Shown one piece after another: positions 8,449 to 17,756 of a DNA stretch of 64,000 nucleotides (positions are counted from its first letter, which is position 1; each line of letters opens with the position of its first letter). The notes beneath the pieces are model-generated. The model ran no database searches. It worked only from the letters and a program-made list of their open reading frames with translations, and was not told where the DNA came from. This stretch comes from an uncultured Helicobacteraceae bacterium (GTDB taxonomy: Bacteria > Campylobacterota > Campylobacteria > Campylobacterales > Helicobacteraceae): the NCBI GenBank assembly GCA_910578285.1, contig CAJTQL010000004.1:92529-156528 (forward strand), read 5' to 3'. The position numbers and the translations under genes are program-made.

Positions 8449-9863
8449 ACGGGCGGCAAATCGATTTGTGTTTCGTTTCTTGTTGGCGTGGTATCAAGCA
8501 CAATCGTTGGAGACTCGTCTAGCTCAACAAAGCGCGAAAAGGCGTTTTGAAACATCAGCTCAACAATTGCCGTGGGTCCGTTGCGCTGTTTGCCGATGAT
8601 GATTTCGGCAGATTCGACCGAACGTTTTTTAAAGGTTGATTGGTAATTTTTGCCCTCTTTTTTTGCCTGTTCTTCTTTTTCCTTTTCTGCTCGTTGTTTA
8701 TAGACATCATCACGATAGATAAAGAGAATCAAGTCGGCATCTTGCTCAATTGCTCCTGATTCGCGTAAATCAGAGAGCATTGGGCGCTTGTCGCTGCGCG
8801 CTTCAAGTGAGCGGTTGAGCTGCGAGAGGGCGATAACGGGAATCTGCAATTCACGCGCAAGCAGCTTCAGCCCGCGGCTAATCTCACTCACCTCTAAGTG
8901 CCTCTCTTGCTTGCCGCTTCCGCTCATGAGCTGTAAATAGTCGATGATGACAAGTTCAACTTCGGGGTGTCGTGCTTTGAGTTTGCGCATTTTGGAGCGC
9001 AACAACGAGATTCCAAGCAGCCCGCCATCATCGACAAACAGCGGACGTTTCGCAATCGCATCGCTTGCGGCACTTAGTTGCGAGATTTGCGAATCGTCCA
9101 AGTTGCCCACGCGCAAATCTTGCAATGGAATCGAGGTTTTCATCGAAAGCAAACGCAACATGAGCTGTTCTGCTGCCATTTCAAGCGAAAAAATTGCCAC
9201 ACCCTTGTTGTGTTCAAGCACATTTTGCGCGATATTCAGCGCAAACGCTGTTTTGCCCATTGAAGGACGCGCAGCGATGATAACCAAATCGCCATTGTTG
9301 AAGCCTGTTGTGAGTCGATTGAGCTGACTAAAGCCCGTATCAAGTCCAATTAGAATCGTGTTGCCTCGTTCCTTGACGGATTTGATAAGTTCAAGAGTTG
9401 CGCTAATGATGTCTTTGGATTCGCGAAAATCATGCTGCATGCTTTCTTGCGAAATCTTGAAAACTTCATGTTCGATATTTTCGAGAATCTGTTCCGAGCT
9501 GTTGCTCTCATCGTTTGTTTGATTCTTGATGATTGTGGCAAGGTGGTTGAGCCTACGTTTAATCGAGTTGTCTTTGATTTCATCAATATAGCGTTCAAAT
9601 TGGATAATGGGATTTGTACCAAGAATTTGCAACAATTCTTCACGTTCAATCGGTGCTTTTGGTGTCGATTTTTTAAGGACAAATTCCTCATCAAGAGGCA
9701 TTTCAGCAGCATGCAATTCCAGTAGGGCACGAAAGATACTCTGATGTGCTTTGTATGAAAAATCATGCGCATGCAAGCGCGCATAGACTTCCTCAAAGCA
9801 TTGCGGGTCAAAAAAAATCGCGCTTAAAAGGGCGCGCTCGATTTCGATGATAGTGTCCTGCAA
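8445..9863 (-). CDS. dnaB: Replicative DNA helicase DnaB
   Basis: A 472-residue hexameric replicative helicase. The N-terminal domain (1-130) is followed by the RecA-like motor with Walker A (ARPSMGKTAFALN), the DnaB motif IIDYLQLMSGSG, and the arginine-finger region. The insertion RAEKEKEEQAKKEGKNY in the C-terminal lobe is charged and typical of Helicobacter enzymes. It lies 2 bases downstream of lpxC and overlaps comEC, so it sits inside the cheV-lpxC-dnaB-comEC run. Confidence 0.97.
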   Translation of the reverse strand: MQDTIIEIERALLSAIFFDPQCFEEVYARLHAHDFSYKAHQSIFRALLELHAAEMPLDEEFVLKKSTPKAPIEREELLQILGTNPIIQFERYIDEIKDNSIKRRLNHLATIIKNQTNDESNSSEQILENIEHEVFKISQESMQHDFRESKDIISATLELIKSVKERGNTILIGLDTGFSQLNRLTTGFNNGDLVIIAARPSMGKTAFALNIAQNVLEHNKGVAIFSLEMAAEQLMLRLLSMKTSIPLQDLRVGNLDDSQISQLSAASDAIAKRPLFVDDGGLLGISLLRSKMRKLKARHPEVELVIIDYLQLMSGSGKQERHLEVSEISRGLKLLARELQIPVIALSQLNRSLEARSDKRPMLSDLRESGAIEQDADLILFIYRDDVYKQRAEKEKEEQAKKEGKNYQSTFKKRSVESAEIIIGKQRNGPTAIVELMFQNAFSRFVELDESPTIVLDTTPTRNETQIDLPPV

Positions 9864-9865
9864 GT

Positions 9866-10756
9866 TTAGCCTAGCGCGAGAATCTCATGGAAGCTCAATT
9901 CTTTGTGTTCCCCTATTGTAAGGATTTCATAATTTTTTGAGGATTCCAAAATGGCTTTGGTCAGCAAGTGATTGAGCGCATGACTGCCTGCAAATGAGGC
10001 ATAATCGCCGATAATAGGGTAGCCGAGCAATGCCATATCGCCAAGCGCATCGAGGATTTTGTGTCGTACAAATTCGTTCGCATAGCGCAAGCCATCTTTG
10101 TTGAGAATCTTGGAATCATCGAGCACAATAGCATTATCGAGCGAGCCACCAAGCGCGAGATTCTTGCTGCGCAGATATTGTACTTCATGCAAAAATCCAA
10201 AAGTACGTGCCTTCGCGATTTCAGCCCTATAGCCTTTGGTGCTAAAGGCAAAATGATGGTGTTGTTTGCCAATGAGTGGGTGCGGGAATGCAATGGTGAA
10301 ATCAAAATTGCATGCATTGCTGGGCGCGATGCGAACGAATTTATCGCCGTCTTTGACCTCGATTTTGCGTTTGAGTCGCATGACTTGCTTAGGCGCGTCT
10401 AGTTCGCAAATTCCTGCTTCGCTAAGGAGCAGACAAAAGCCAATGCTGCTGCCATCCATGATGGGGATTTCTTCATTATCAATCAAAATACGGAGATTGT
10501 CGATTCCATGTGCATAGATTGCAGATAAAAGATGTTCGATTGTCGAGATTTTGTGTCCTTCTGCTGCAATCACTGTTGCCATTGTTGTATCAACAACAGC
10601 TTCTGGAGAGAGCCGCACACTTGCGTTTTTGTCGGTGCGCACAAAAACAAGCCCGCTGTTTGCTTCTGCTGGCTCAAGACGCAAATGCACAGGTACGCCT
10701 TTGTGCAGCCCAATTCCTGTGAGGGCAACGGGATTTTGAATCGTTGTTTGCTGCAT
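9866..10756 (-). CDS. lpxC: UDP-3-O-acyl-N-acetylglucosamine deacetylase
   Basis: LpxC removes the acetyl group from UDP-3-O-acyl-GlcNAc, the committed step of lipid A synthesis. The 296-residue protein shows the family landmarks: TGIGLHKG at the N-terminus, the zinc-ligand helix TIEHLLSAIYAHGIDN, and the second zinc site FVRHKILDALGDMALLG. Length is normal for the family. It is 14 bases from cheV and 2 from dnaB, all on the minus strand. Confidence 0.97.
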   Translation of the reverse strand: MQQTTIQNPVALTGIGLHKGVPVHLRLEPAEANSGLVFVRTDKNASVRLSPEAVVDTTMATVIAAEGHKISTIEHLLSAIYAHGIDNLRILIDNEEIPIMDGSSIGFCLLLSEAGICELDAPKQVMRLKRKIEVKDGDKFVRIAPSNACNFDFTIAFPHPLIGKQHHHFAFSTKGYRAEIAKARTFGFLHEVQYLRSKNLALGGSLDNAIVLDDSKILNKDGLRYANEFVRHKILDALGDMALLGYPIIGDYASFAGSHALNHLLTKAILESSKNYEILTIGEHKELSFHEILALG

Positions 10757-10770
10757 GCTATCTCCTTTTA

Positions 10771-11739
10771 TTATTTATTTTTCATCAAAAATTTACGGAT
10801 ACATTCCTCCACCTGCATTGGCTGGGATTTGCTGATAAAATCATCAGCATTGAGTGAACGTGCAAGCTCTTCGTTGCTGCTTCCGCTCATCGATGAATTG
10901 ACAACCACAGGGATATGCGATGTCGCAGGATTTGCTTTGAGCTGTTTGATGACCTCAAAGCCGCTTGCCTCCGGCATTTCCAAGTCTGTAATCACCATGC
11001 CGATTTTGTCGATGTTGGTTGTAGGGCTAAAGATATAATCAAGCAATCTTTGCCCATTGGGAAAGTCTTGGTGATGTACGCCTGCATTTTGCAAGATATT
11101 GCGCATTGTTTTGAGTACGCTTGGCGAATCGTCTGCAAGCAAGATGTCTTTGTCGATGTCAAATCGCTGCAGCCGTTTCATTTCTTCTTCTTTCTCGGCT
11201 TCAATCCAAGGAAATGCCTCGACAAGCATTTTTTCAATATCAACAATCTGCACGAGTGAACCATCAAAATAGCGCGTTCGGCTCACAAGTTTGCTGTTTT
11301 GGGTTGTCGACGTGCTAAGCCCGGAGGTTTGTTCAATCTCTGTCCATTTTTTGTTCAAGATTCTGTCGGCTTCATAGATTCGCACACCGATTTTCCAACG
11401 CGAAAACTCGCAAATCATAATGATGTCCTCATCATCTTTTTCGCGCACAATCGCGTATTGACGTAAATCTCGACTCGGCAAGCGTGGGTCATAGTAGAAC
11501 CATTTGCGTAAATCAATCAGTGGAATCGTGAGTTCGCGCATTGTGATAAGCCCCTCGACAAGCGAGCTTGTATTGTGCGTAATCATTGTGATTCCGCCTT
11601 TGTATTTGATAACTTCACGAATCTTGAAAACATTGACGCCATAGAGGTCTTTGTCTTTCTCGAGTCGAAAGCACAAAAGCTGCAATTCATTGTTTTTATG
11701 CAGGTTGGTGATTTGGTCAACTTGGGACAAACTCGCCAT
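10771..11739 (-). CDS. cheV: Chemotaxis coupling protein CheV (CheW-REC fusion)
   Basis: The 322-residue protein joins an N-terminal CheW-like domain (residues ~15-165) to a C-terminal receiver domain (~190-318) with the acidic DDS pocket, the phospho-acceptor in VITDLEMPEASG, the conserved Ser/Thr in VVVNSSMSG, and the switch lysine in SKSQP. CheV links chemoreceptors to CheA and is modulated by phosphorylation; Helicobacter species carry several copies. It has its own promoter and is followed by lpxC at 14 bases. Confidence 0.95.
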   Translation of the reverse strand: MASLSQVDQITNLHKNNELQLLCFRLEKDKDLYGVNVFKIREVIKYKGGITMITHNTSSLVEGLITMRELTIPLIDLRKWFYYDPRLPSRDLRQYAIVREKDDEDIIMICEFSRWKIGVRIYEADRILNKKWTEIEQTSGLSTSTTQNSKLVSRTRYFDGSLVQIVDIEKMLVEAFPWIEAEKEEEMKRLQRFDIDKDILLADDSPSVLKTMRNILQNAGVHHQDFPNGQRLLDYIFSPTTNIDKIGMVITDLEMPEASGFEVIKQLKANPATSHIPVVVNSSMSGSSNEELARSLNADDFISKSQPMQVEECIRKFLMKNK

Positions 11740-11767
11740 ATTCTACCCTTTTTAGTATCATGTCAGG

Positions 11768-11776
11768 ATTATAGCA
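11768..11776 (-). promoter_or_regulatory. Extended -10 promoter of cheV
   Basis: TGC-TATAAT on the minus strand lies about 30 bases before the cheV ATG. It is a perfect hexamer with the TGn extension and no clear -35 box. It would serve the cheV-lpxC-dnaB-comEC run. Confidence 0.6.
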
Positions 11777-11879
11777 TAAGTTCCTCAATACATCGAAAAT
11801 GCTTTAATTTGAAATAGAACACACATATAGATTTGATGAGACGTTTTAATAAGAAATCTTTGTTATCGCGATAGCCCAT

Positions 11880-12866
11880 TTATCTCTTGATGACACCAAA
11901 GCTTAAGCAATAGAGAACAATGCGCAAATCATTGCGCCAGCGCCAATGGTAGCGCCGTGCGCAGAGCAGCGCACAGAGATAGGGAGGGAGGCGCACAAGG
12001 TAGGATTGCTGTTCGCTTTGGAGCATCATAATGGAATCTGTATGGCGCTGCAAAATATAAAATTCATAGATTGCAAGATTGCTTGTTGTGTGTGCAAATT
12101 CACGAACGGGTAAAGAGGGATTCCACGCTGGGTGGGCTTGGAGCGTTTTGCCCAAATCAAAACACAAAGCAGCATTTTGCAATCTTTTGGGACGCAAAGC
12201 CGCAGAGTGTGTGGTGGATTCGTCATGCTGTGTGTAATGATACAGCGGGGCGTTCATAACGCTACAATCGCGCACAAAAGAGATGATGAGTAGCCCCATA
12301 AGTGTGTCTTCACCGCTAAAAAGCCCATTTGGAATCTCGCCAAAAACGCGCGTACAGAGGCTAAGAGCCTGCAACAACAATGCACGTCGATAGAGACATG
12401 CCCAGTTTACAATACGTGTGCCTGCAACTTTATTGTCAAAGACGCGGATTTTTGGCAAATCCCCAAGAAAATAATGGCAAACTGCAAAATCTGCTGTTGC
12501 ATTTGCAAAATCGCCCTTGCGCATAATTGCCGCAACCATTTGAGCGCAAAACCCGGATTCTATCCAATCATCAGCATCGACAAATGCAATAAAATCGCCT
12601 CTTGATTCCTCGATTCCTCGCGCCCTTGCGGCAAATGTCCCACGATTTTGGCTTTGAGCAAAGACTTTGATTTGTGCATGATTTTGTGCAAGCTCATATG
12701 CGATTTGGAGTGTGGAATCGATGCTGCCATCATCGATGATGAGAATCTCGAGATTCTTATGCGATTGTTCCAAGCAGGATTGGACAGACTTTTGTAAAAA
12801 ATTCTCCGCATTATATGCGGGAATTATCAGAGATACGAAAGGTTCTAGTGAATAGTTCTCGCTCAT
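11880..12866 (-). CDS. GT2-family glycosyltransferase (second of a tandem pair)
   Basis: A 328-residue GT-A fold enzyme: SLIIPAYNAENF at the nucleotide-binding start, LIIDDGSIDST, and the metal-binding motif FVDADD near residue 100. These enzymes transfer sugars from nucleotide donors, usually to LPS, capsule or protein glycans; the acceptor here is unknown. The frame extends upstream, but the ATG at 12866 is chosen because it overlaps the previous gene's stop (ATGA). It is clearly a paralogue of the next gene upstream, with the same length, motifs and a C-terminus ending in a basic IKR. Confidence 0.85.
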   Translation of the reverse strand: MSENYSLEPFVSLIIPAYNAENFLQKSVQSCLEQSHKNLEILIIDDGSIDSTLQIAYELAQNHAQIKVFAQSQNRGTFAARARGIEESRGDFIAFVDADDWIESGFCAQMVAAIMRKGDFANATADFAVCHYFLGDLPKIRVFDNKVAGTRIVNWACLYRRALLLQALSLCTRVFGEIPNGLFSGEDTLMGLLIISFVRDCSVMNAPLYHYTQHDESTTHSAALRPKRLQNAALCFDLGKTLQAHPAWNPSLPVREFAHTTSNLAIYEFYILQRHTDSIMMLQSEQQSYLVRLPPYLCALLCARRYHWRWRNDLRIVLYCLSFGVIKR

Positions 12867-13813
12867 CGCCTGATTGTCCCAAAGGTTGCGCAATAGCCAA
12901 GCGCACGCAGTGCGCAGCGCAATGGTTTTTCAAAATATGCTGCATACATGAGCGCTTGCAGATACACAAAGCGCGTTTTTATCGAGCCATCGAGGCAAAC
13001 AAGCTCTTGATTGTGCCGTTGATAGATATAGAAATTATATTTTGTGTGCATGAGAAACGTATGGAGATAGTCGTCAGCTGCTGGCGGAATCTTATAGGCT
13101 GGTGAACAAAGTACGGTTTCGACTAGTGCGAGCGAGCGAGCAGCACTTGTGCAGTAGCGAATCGAGGGTAGTCGAGTCATTGATTTGGGATTATCAGCAT
13201 AGAAATAAAGTGGCGCAGCAACATAGCCAAACCCACGCACAGATGGCAACAAAAAGAGCGAAAACAACACATCTTCAAGCCCCACAAGCTCGCGCGTGTC
13301 ATACGAGGCGAGAATCCTTGCACACAGCGCGCTTGCGCCACGTAATGCTGCTGTGCGGTAGAGTTTCCAAATTTGTGAACCTAGCAGGGTTTCATAAAGA
13401 TTCGTGCATGTATGACGTAAAACACCGATAGGTTCGACAAAATATTGACAAGCGACCATATCGATGTTATCGCCTTTTTGGGCAAACTCGGCGAGCATGG
13501 CTTCGCAAAACTCGGGCGCGATGTGGTCATCGGAATCGACAAATGCGACAAAGTCCCCCCGCGCATTGTGTAGCCCCACAAGCCGCGCTTCAAAAGTTCC
13601 AAGATTGCTTTCATTCCGTACAATGCGCATGCGTGAATCTGTCGCAAGATTCTGTGCGAGCGCAACCGTGCCATCTTTGCTGCCATCGTCGACAAGTATG
13701 ATTTCGATATTTTGATACGTCTGCTCAAGGCAACTATGTAGGCATTTTTCGATATATTTCTGCGCATTGTATGCAGCGATGATAATGGAGACAAGCGGCA
13801 GTTCTAGCGACAT
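12863..13813 (-). CDS. GT2-family glycosyltransferase (first of a tandem pair)
   Basis: A 316-residue GT2 enzyme with VSIIIAAYNAQKY, ILVDDGSKDGT and the donor-binding FVDSDDH motif near residue 95. Its N-terminal half is very like the downstream neighbour, and both end in a short basic tail (GTIRR here). The start overlaps the carA stop by 10 bases, so it is transcribed from the DUF507-carA operon. Its acceptor is unknown; a surface glycan role is inferred from family and from the density of envelope genes nearby. Confidence 0.85.
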   Translation of the reverse strand: MSLELPLVSIIIAAYNAQKYIEKCLHSCLEQTYQNIEIILVDDGSKDGTVALAQNLATDSRMRIVRNESNLGTFEARLVGLHNARGDFVAFVDSDDHIAPEFCEAMLAEFAQKGDNIDMVACQYFVEPIGVLRHTCTNLYETLLGSQIWKLYRTAALRGASALCARILASYDTRELVGLEDVLFSLFLLPSVRGFGYVAAPLYFYADNPKSMTRLPSIRYCTSAARSLALVETVLCSPAYKIPPAADDYLHTFLMHTKYNFYIYQRHNQELVCLDGSIKTRFVYLQALMYAAYFEKPLRCALRALGYCATFGTIRR

Positions 13814-14937
13814 AGCAAACGTGCAAATTCAGCAAAAAGTGGCGTGGATTCTGTTGGTCCAGGCGAGGCTTCGGGGTGGTGTTGGACAGAAAAGATGAGG
13901 TGGTCTTTATATTGCAGTCCTTCGATTGTGCCATCGAAAAGATTGCGATGTGTAACATTGGCAATTTGCTCAATCGAATCAGGAACAGAGTAGATGTGGT
14001 TTTGTGATGTGATTTCGACAGCGCCCGTGCGCAGATTCTTCACGGGGTGGTTGCCTCCGTGGTGTCCAAATTTGAGCTTATAGGTGGGAAAACCTTGTGC
14101 GACAGAAAGCAGCTGATGTCCAAGACAAATGCCAAATATGGGAATCTTTGCGGTAATCAAATGTTTGATTTGTTCGATTTCTGCACCCAAGAAACGTGGG
14201 TCTCCGGGTCCATTGCTCAAAAAAACAGCGTCCATCTCATGCGCGTTGTAGTGCGCAATCAGAGATTGGGCATTGAAGCTATGCGGAATCACCTCGACAG
14301 CAAAGCCCGCCTCGACAAGGTTGTTGAGAATCGCACGTTTGATTCCAAAGTCAATTGCGACAATCTTGCGCGTTGTAGGCTTGCTGGGATAGCTTTGAGT
14401 AGCAAAATCAAAATTTGCTAAGTTGTGCGTGTAGGGTTCTTTTGTCGAACATTGTGCGACAAGATTTTGTTCGGAAATCTTTGGTGCTGCATGGAGTGTG
14501 GCAAGCAGCGATTCTCTATCAAAGTTTTGAGTCGAAGCAATCATCGCCATAGCGCCCTCAACGCGCAACATTTGGACGATTTTGCGCGTATCAAGCCCAC
14601 AGATTCCCATCGCGTTATGCGCGCACAAGAAATCGGCGAGGCTTTGCGTTGCGCGAAAGTTGGACACAAACGGTGAATAGCGATTGATGAGAATCCCACG
14701 TGCAAAGATACTGCAACTCTCTTTATCGTTGTCGTTGCAGCCAACGATTCCGATTTCGGGCATCGTAAAAACCACAAATTGCCCCGCATAGCTTGGGTCG
14801 CTCGCAATTTCTTGGTAGCCTGTCATCGAGGTGTTAAACACGGCTTCACCAATGCTTTCTTTGCTTGCACCAAAGCTTAAACACTCGACACAATAGCCAT
14901 TTTCAAAGCACACACATGCTGGGATAAGGGAATTCAT
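13804..14937 (-). CDS. carA: Carbamoyl-phosphate synthase small subunit
   Basis: CarA hydrolyses glutamine and channels ammonia to CarB for carbamoyl phosphate, feeding arginine and pyrimidine synthesis. The 377-residue protein has the N-terminal CarA domain (TGYQEIASDPSYAGQ near residue 40) and a class I glutamine amidotransferase domain with the nucleophile in GICLGHQLL and the histidine of the triad in HHPEASPGP. It overlaps DUF507 by 4 bases upstream, the arrangement seen in H. pylori, and runs into the glycosyltransferases. carB is not in the window. Confidence 0.97.
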   Translation of the reverse strand: MNSLIPACVCFENGYCVECLSFGASKESIGEAVFNTSMTGYQEIASDPSYAGQFVVFTMPEIGIVGCNDNDKESCSIFARGILINRYSPFVSNFRATQSLADFLCAHNAMGICGLDTRKIVQMLRVEGAMAMIASTQNFDRESLLATLHAAPKISEQNLVAQCSTKEPYTHNLANFDFATQSYPSKPTTRKIVAIDFGIKRAILNNLVEAGFAVEVIPHSFNAQSLIAHYNAHEMDAVFLSNGPGDPRFLGAEIEQIKHLITAKIPIFGICLGHQLLSVAQGFPTYKLKFGHHGGNHPVKNLRTGAVEITSQNHIYSVPDSIEQIANVTHRNLFDGTIEGLQYKDHLIFSVQHHPEASPGPTESTPLFAEFARLLCR

Positions 14938-15488
14938 AGGAAACCTCGCTTGCGCAATTCTTCTTCATAGAGCTTCTCAAAGATAATGTCATATTCTTCG
15001 CTGCCAACAACAATGCGGCGTTTGTAACTCTTGATTTTTTCTTCGACAAAATCCTCGATGGATTCATAGATTCGTGTGTAGTCATTGATGGCTTTGTAGA
15101 TGATGTTGCGAATCCGATTTTCAGGAACATCAAACCAAACGATGTCTTCTTGAATGATTGCGTCTAGGATTGCGTGGGATAATTTGTTGTAACGTTCATC
15201 TTTGCCGAGTGGAATTCCTTTTTTGTTTGCCAATTCTTTCTTGACAAGCCAAAAAAGAGCGCGCTCATCGGCACGCAAAAACTCGATTTCATCAACACGA
15301 TTTTCGAGAATCTCGCGTACCTCTTCTTCGAGCATCTGCTCGGATTTGATGTCTTTTTCAAGCACAATGCGTGAGATTTCAGCAAGCTTTTCGAGCGGCT
15401 GCGAATCGAGCTCAACAACGCCTGAATGCACCAAATCAAGCGCAATTTTATTAGCGATGTAGGGGGCGTGAGAGAGTCGTAATTTCAT
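14934..15488 (-). CDS. DUF507 family protein
   Basis: A 184-residue, highly charged helical protein beginning MKLRLSHAPYIANKIALDL, characteristic of DUF507, a family found mainly in epsilonproteobacteria and Aquificales. The sequence is essentially two repeats of an alpha-helical unit (each with LE...I/V...D/E-E-I pattern), and no catalytic motif is visible. Function is unknown. It is the first gene of the operon with carA, preceded by GGAGG and a promoter-like TACAAT. Confidence 0.85.
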   Translation of the reverse strand: MKLRLSHAPYIANKIALDLVHSGVVELDSQPLEKLAEISRIVLEKDIKSEQMLEEEVREILENRVDEIEFLRADERALFWLVKKELANKKGIPLGKDERYNKLSHAILDAIIQEDIVWFDVPENRIRNIIYKAINDYTRIYESIEDFVEEKIKSYKRRIVVGSEEYDIIFEKLYEEELRKRGFL

Positions 15489-15645
15489 ATCTAGCCTCCT
15501 TCTTTGTTGTTTGCTTGTTCGCTATTGTAATGTATTTTTGGTAAAAGTCTTATGAATGAACACGCAAATAATCGCAATTCTATCTGTGCAGGTTGCATGT
15601 AGTTTTCCAAAATGCGCTACAATGGGCACAAAGGATAGAATCGCT
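15489..15645. promoter_or_regulatory. Divergent promoter region: DUF507-carA versus ABC importer
   Basis: This 157-base gap separates two divergent operons. On the minus strand TACAAT (15524-15529) lies about 35 bases before DUF507. On the plus strand TACAAT (15618-15623) lies 22 bases before the permease ATG at 15646, with AAGGA at 15631-15635 as ribosome-binding site. No -35 boxes are convincing. Confidence 0.45.
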
Positions 15646-16293
15646 ATGGATTTTGCATTGATGCTCCGTTTTGCGCCTGAATTTGGCAAGGGAATCGCGC
15701 TCACATTGTGGCTCACGGCGCTTGGCATTTTGTTTTCAGCTGCCATTGGCATTCTCTGCGTCTTGTTGTTACATTTCAAGCGCCCATTTTTGAGCCGCTG
15801 CTGCCAATTCTATATCGAGATTTCGCGCAACACCCCATTGCTCATTCAGCTTTTTTTCTTGTATTATGGACTTCCCAAAATCGGAATCGCACTTTCCTCG
15901 TTCACATGCGCTGTGATTGGGCTAGGCTTTCTTGGCGGCTCCTATATGGCAGAATCATTGCGTGCAGGGCTTCAGTCTGTGCGTCAGGCACAGATCCAAA
16001 GCGGAATGTCGTTGGGTCTTAGCGAATGGCAAAATCTTTATTATGTGATTCTGCCACAGGCACTCGCGGTTGCGATGCCGAGCTTGAGCGCGAACATCAT
16101 CTTTTTGCTCAAAGAAACATCGGTTGTGAGCATTATCGCGCTCGCCGATGTCGTCTATAAGATGACCGAGCTCAACAGCATCTACTACAAAACCGATGAA
16201 CTCTTGCTCATGCTCTTTTTGTGCTATTTGGTGATGATTCTGCCTCTCTCGCTTTTTTTGGGGCGGCTTGAGAAAAGGCTCGCACGTGTTTGA
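15646..16293 (+). CDS. Polar amino-acid ABC transporter permease 1
   Basis: The 215-residue permease has five hydrophobic segments and the HisM/GlnP-family N-terminal pattern (KGIALTLWLTALGILFSAAIG region) with the cytoplasmic EAA loop ESLRAGLQSVRQAQIQSGMS near residue 110-130, the contact site for the ATPase. It forms the translocation path with the second permease. The ATG at 15646 is preferred over the upstream frame because of AAGGA upstream and the family N-terminus. The gene order permease-permease-ATPase-binding protein matches the H. pylori glnPPQH genes in content. Confidence 0.88.
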   Translation: MDFALMLRFAPEFGKGIALTLWLTALGILFSAAIGILCVLLLHFKRPFLSRCCQFYIEISRNTPLLIQLFFLYYGLPKIGIALSSFTCAVIGLGFLGGSYMAESLRAGLQSVRQAQIQSGMSLGLSEWQNLYYVILPQALAVAMPSLSANIIFLLKETSVVSIIALADVVYKMTELNSIYYKTDELLLMLFLCYLVMILPLSLFLGRLEKRLARV

Positions 16294-16945
16294 GATTTTC
16301 AATGCTACGACACTCTCGCGTTTGTTTGATGGGCTTGGACTGACTCTATTTATCACACTTGTAAGCATGGCAATCGCGCTTGTTTGTGGCATCGCGCTTG
16401 GTTTTGTCGCGTGGGCAGGTGGTCCGTTTGTGCGCGCCGTGTTGCGAATCTGCCTCGAGTTTGTGCGCGTGATGCCGCTTATTGTGTGGCTTTTTGTGAT
16501 GTATTTTGGGTTTTCTCGCTGGTTTGGGCTCAATCTTAGCAATGTGAGTGCAACAATCATCGTCTTTGGCATTTGGGGCAGTTTTGAGATGATGGACCTT
16601 GTCCGCGGTGCGCTTTTTAGCATTCCGCTGCACCAAACCCAAGCCGCACTCGCATTGTCTCTTAGCCGCGTTCAAGTCTTTGTATTTGTTGTCGCTCCAC
16701 AGGCGCTTAGACGACTCACGCCTGCTGTGATGAATCTCTTTACGCGCTTGCTTAAAAGCACGACTTTTGCTTTTCTCATTGGTGTTGTTGAGCTGCTCAA
16801 GGTGGGGCAACAAATCATCGAGCTCCATCGCTATGATGTCTATGCACCAATTCTTGTCTATGGGCTGATTTTTTGGTTGTATTTTTTGTTATGCTACCCT
16901 GTGAGTTTGTATTCAAAACGATTGGAACGAAAATGGAAAGTTTGA
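16286..16945 (+). CDS. Polar amino-acid ABC transporter permease 2
   Basis: A roughly 220-residue HisQ/GlnP-type permease with five membrane segments and the coupling loop DLVRGALFSIPLHQTQAALA near residue 110. The start is taken as GTG at 16286, which follows AAAAGG and overlaps the stop of the first permease by 8 bases; a TTG at 16268 is the alternative. It is a heterodimer partner of the first permease. The two are only distantly similar, so they are not a recent duplication. Confidence 0.87.
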   Translation: MFEIFNATTLSRLFDGLGLTLFITLVSMAIALVCGIALGFVAWAGGPFVRAVLRICLEFVRVMPLIVWLFVMYFGFSRWFGLNLSNVSATIIVFGIWGSFEMMDLVRGALFSIPLHQTQAALALSLSRVQVFVFVVAPQALRRLTPAVMNLFTRLLKSTTFAFLIGVVELLKVGQQIIELHRYDVYAPILVYGLIFWLYFLLCYPVSLYSKRLERKWKV

Positions 16946-17673
16946 TTTTGCAAATTGAGAATCTCCACAAATATTATGGCACATTCCATGCGCTTCGCGA
17001 TATTAGCCTTTGCGTTGGGCAGCAGGAAGTCGTGGTGTTGCTTGGACCAAGCGGCTGTGGCAAAAGTACATTGTTGCGTTGTGTCAATGGGCTCGAACAT
17101 TTCGAGAGTGGCAATCTCACCATCGATGGCGAGCAAATCGATTCGCATTTCAAAGATTGGCGCAGAATCCGACAAAAGGTGGGCATGGTGTTTCAATCAT
17201 ATGAGCTATTTGAACATCTCAATGTGCTTGATAATCTGCTTCTTGGACCCATCAAAGTGCAAAAACGCAAACGTGATGAAGTAGAGGCAGAGGCGCGCGC
17301 GTGGCTTGCAAAAGTTGGGCTCGAAGACAAGCTACATGCCTATTCGAGCGAGCTTAGCGGCGGGCAAAAGCAGCGCATTGCGATTGTGCGCAGTTTGTGC
17401 ATGAATCCCACACTCATGCTGTTTGATGAGGTAACTGCCGCGCTTGACCCAGAGATTGTGCGCGAAGTTCTTGATGTGATTTTAGGGCTCAAGCGCGAAG
17501 GAATGAGCATGCTTATTGTTACGCATGAAATGGGTTTTGCACGTGCTGTGGCAAATCGGATTGTGTTTATGGATAAGGGCGAGATTGTCGAGATTGCCAA
17601 GCCAGAAGAATTTTTTGTACGTCCCAAAACCGAGCGGGCACAGAAGTTTCTCAATCTTTTTACATACTCATAG
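16933..17673 (+). CDS. Polar amino-acid ABC transporter ATP-binding protein (GlnQ type)
   Basis: The 246-residue ATPase contains Walker A (GPSGCGKST), the Q-loop in VGMVFQSYELF, the signature LSGGQKQR, Walker B (LMLFDEVTAALD) and the switch histidine in VTHEMGF. The family usually has LFDEPTSALD; here Val and Ala replace Pro and Ser, which is tolerated. The ATG at 16933 overlaps the end of permease 2 and is preferred over the long upstream extension that lies inside that gene. It powers the importer. Confidence 0.93.
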   Translation: MESLILQIENLHKYYGTFHALRDISLCVGQQEVVVLLGPSGCGKSTLLRCVNGLEHFESGNLTIDGEQIDSHFKDWRRIRQKVGMVFQSYELFEHLNVLDNLLLGPIKVQKRKRDEVEAEARAWLAKVGLEDKLHAYSSELSGGQKQRIAIVRSLCMNPTLMLFDEVTAALDPEIVREVLDVILGLKREGMSMLIVTHEMGFARAVANRIVFMDKGEIVEIAKPEEFFVRPKTERAQKFLNLFTYS

Positions 17674-17756
17674 TTAATTTCTTTTTGCTGATTTTCTTTT
17701 TATTTAGATTGTTTCGTTATCATTGTAAACTTTTAAAACCATTCAAAGGAGTATTC

